From assembly GCA_913058555.1 (NCBI GenBank), contig CAJXRJ010000354.1:1-7691 (forward strand): a stretch of DNA of 7,691 nt, in the 5' to 3' direction. The translations under genes were made by a program, and so were the position numbers. The stretch comes from an uncultured bacterium (GTDB lineage Bacteria > Planctomycetota > UBA1135 > GCA-002686595). The notes beneath the pieces are model-generated. The model was given only the letters and a program-made list of their open reading frames with translations. It was not told the DNA's origin and did not search any database. This document shows positions 6,011-7,691 of this stretch, piece after piece (positions within the stretch are counted from its first letter, which is position 1; the number at the start of each line of letters is the position of its first letter).

Positions 6011-7691
6011 TCAATTGACGGGGACGAGGCGAACCTCGACGGTTCGTGCCCCGTCCTCGAGTTCAGCCTGACTCCAGTCGCCCTCAATCGTCTCGAAACC
6101 AACTTTCGAGACCTTGAACTTGGGCTTGCTGTCACCTGCGAAGGTGGCCCAGCGCACCACACCCTGGTCATTTGGCGTGCCGACGTAGAAGCCGTCGTCG
6201 CCCGTGGGGCTGATCGTGGCGACGAAGCCGCCCAGGGCTGCTAGCGTCTCTGCGTGAACTACGCGCAAGCCGAAGGGCGCAGCGGCTCCGCTAGCACCGT
6301 CGAGGCATCGAATCTCGTACGGGCCACCGGGGACCTGGATCGTGCGATCGGCCGTAGCCCACGGAAAACCATCGACGCTGAGGGCGAGCTCCAGCCCGTA
6401 CTCCCCGGGTGCGAGCGACCCGAGTGCCTGGGTTCCGACCCACTCGCCATCCACCTCCTGCCATTCCACCATTCCGGCCCCGTAGCGCCGGCGTGCTCCA
6501 CCTCGTTCGTGCGCGCTAAGCGAGAGCATTGAGTGGTAGTTGCCGGTCTCGCTCGTGATGCGCACTTCGCATGCGTGCAACTCGGCTGGGAACTCGAGCG
6601 CCACCTCGACCCGCCGTACTTCGCCGGCGCCGAGCTCAAGCTCTCGCTTGTCGATCTCGGTCCCCTGACCGTAAGTGAGTAGAGTCCAGCTGCCCGGGAG
6701 GAGCGCGCCGCGCGTGAATATCGTCGAGCGATTTTCCACTCGGCGGTCGGTCATCATGGCGCTCCCGCCCAAAGCCGTCGGGCCGAGTGCAGCCGCGATC
6801 CCGCCTGGCTCCTCATCGGCACCCCAGGGGACAACGACTTCAATGCGGGCCGCAGGCTCGAGTACGAGGCTGATGGGAGCGTTCCGACGAGTGGCTCCGG
6901 CCGGGATGGTCGCCTGGGCCACCCACAGGCCGTCGGGGCTCTCGGCTTGCAGGTGCCATTCGTCCCCTTCCGCCCCGAGGCGCTTGAAAGGGGCGAAGCG
7001 CACCCAGGCATGGTCGCCTGTGCGTCTCACTTGAGCATTGAACTGCGCCGGCCCTCCGGGAGGGGCGGTCGCGAAGGGATGCGAGAGCACCGCGATCGTC
7101 TCAATCGAGTTGACGGCGGCCCGTGGACCAACGAGGCGCAGGGGAAACTCCAGCGTGGGCTCCAGCTCAAGCATGATCTCAGCGTCCGTCCTCCAGTCGC
7201 GCATCAGGGTTTGGTGCTTGCCCGCGTGCATCACGGTGCCGCCGTAGTAGTAGGTGCGATCCAAATCCTCGGCGTCGAGCAATCGAAACTGAAGCTCGCC
7301 GAAGGCGTAGGATTCCGCGCTTTCGAAGCGGCCATCGGCGCCGGTTACGACGTCCTCCAGGGGGGCACCAGCGCGCGCGATCGTCATGAGAAAATGAGCC
7401 AACGGATCGCCGGTTCCCGTCGATACGAGGCGACCGATGATAGGTTGCTCGTTCTTCGAGATCACGGGTTCAACCGGAGACTCGGGGGCCATGGACGTGC
7501 GGCCCCGGTCGCCGACGGCTGGCGTCGCTGGTCCTTGACCTGAGTCGGCGAGGTGCTCCTGTGCGCCCTCCGGCGAAGGAGGGACCGCCAAGCCGGGCGT
7601 CTCCGCGCCCGCTTCGGCATCCGCCAGGGCCGGTTGCGGATCGACCAAGACACGCGATATGACGAAGCCGACGGCGAGTACGGTGGCGGCG
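6011..7691 (-). CDS. Membrane-anchored protein with carboxypeptidase-regulatory-like beta domains (partial, N-terminus off the window)
   Basis: The frame stays open to the right edge, giving 559 residues in the window. A TTG at 7648 could be taken as a start, but the 14 codons before it read as the end of a hydrophobic helix (AATVLAVGFVISRV), so the true start lies outside. Numbering from the first full codon (7690), residues ~1-17 are a membrane anchor or signal peptide. Residues ~18-80 are a Pro/Ala/Glu-rich spacer. Residues ~83-140 (PIIGRLVSTGTGDPLA, then GADGRFES) match the style of the CarboxypepD_reg/SdrD-B-like fold, a transthyretin-like beta sandwich. The middle is beta-rich with no recognised domain. 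Residues ~468-559 form a second such domain, with DQGVVRWATF and FKVSKVGFETIEG, ending VPVN. Proteins like this usually sit in the periplasm or on the cell surface and have structural or binding roles. No catalytic motif is visible. The 297-base gap to the monooxygenase argues against close coupling. Confidence 0.85.
   Translation of the reverse strand, partial: AATVLAVGFVISRVLVDPQPALADAEAGAETPGLAVPPSPEGAQEHLADSGQGPATPAVGDRGRTSMAPESPVEPVISKNEQPIIGRLVSTGTGDPLAHFLMTIARAGAPLEDVVTGADGRFESAESYAFGELQFRLLDAEDLDRTYYYGGTVMHAGKHQTLMRDWRTDAEIMLELEPTLEFPLRLVGPRAAVNSIETIAVLSHPFATAPPGGPAQFNAQVRRTGDHAWVRFAPFKRLGAEGDEWHLQAESPDGLWVAQATIPAGATRRNAPISLVLEPAARIEVVVPWGADEEPGGIAAALGPTALGGSAMMTDRRVENRSTIFTRGALLPGSWTLLTYGQGTEIDKRELELGAGEVRRVEVALEFPAELHACEVRITSETGNYHSMLSLSAHERGGARRRYGAGMVEWQEVDGEWVGTQALGSLAPGEYGLELALSVDGFPWATADRTIQVPGGPYEIRCLDGASGAAAPFGLRVVHAETLAALGGFVATISPTGDDGFYVGTPNDQGVVRWATFAGDSKPKFKVSKVGFETIEGDWSQAELEDGARTVEVRLVPVN

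Noticed and set aside
5751..6014. An 87-codon minus-strand frame in the intergenic gap
   Set aside because: It starts with a TTG overlapping the previous stop, has no Shine-Dalgarno, and encodes an unstructured product with no family resemblance.

Overview
The window is GC-rich, and all four substantial reading frames lie on the minus strand, separated by gaps of about 180-300 bases. No rRNA, tRNA, CRISPR array, transposase or other mobile-element gene was seen. The gene content fits an environmental Gram-negative bacterium. The style of two proteins points loosely to Planctomycetota: a DUF1570-like secreted protein with a Lys/Ala/Pro linker, and a membrane-anchored protein with carboxypeptidase-regulatory-like domains. 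This lineage call is an inference from protein style, not from a marker gene.

Layout in the direction of transcription, from right to left. (1) Positions 7691-6011 hold a membrane-anchored, probably extracytoplasmic beta-domain protein of unknown function whose true start lies beyond the right edge. (2) A 297-base gap has no convincing gene. (3) Positions 5713-4517 encode a class A FAD-dependent monooxygenase with all the usual FAD motifs. (4) A 235-base gap contains a possible 50-residue membrane peptide frame. (5) Positions 4281-2329 encode a hybrid histidine kinase with two receiver domains. It is followed by a modest hairpin plus T-run that may be its terminator. (6) A further gap holds a perfect 7-bp dyad. 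(7) From 2150 off the left edge runs a long open frame that is easy to miss because it has no stop codon in the window.

The last frame is the main point of interest. Its first ~500 residues look like a secreted DUF1570-like pseudopeptidase whose zinc motif is degraded. Its last ~130 residues read as an outer-membrane beta-barrel of the DUF1302-like type. The two parts join in frame near positions 400-455. This could be a real fusion, a recombination product, or a chimeric assembly join.

Nothing ties the four genes into one pathway. The spacing argues for separate transcription units, and I see no defence system, biosynthetic cluster or other multi-gene system. The kinase has no adjacent HPt protein or output regulator, and the monooxygenase has no adjacent pathway genes, so both look like orphans here.
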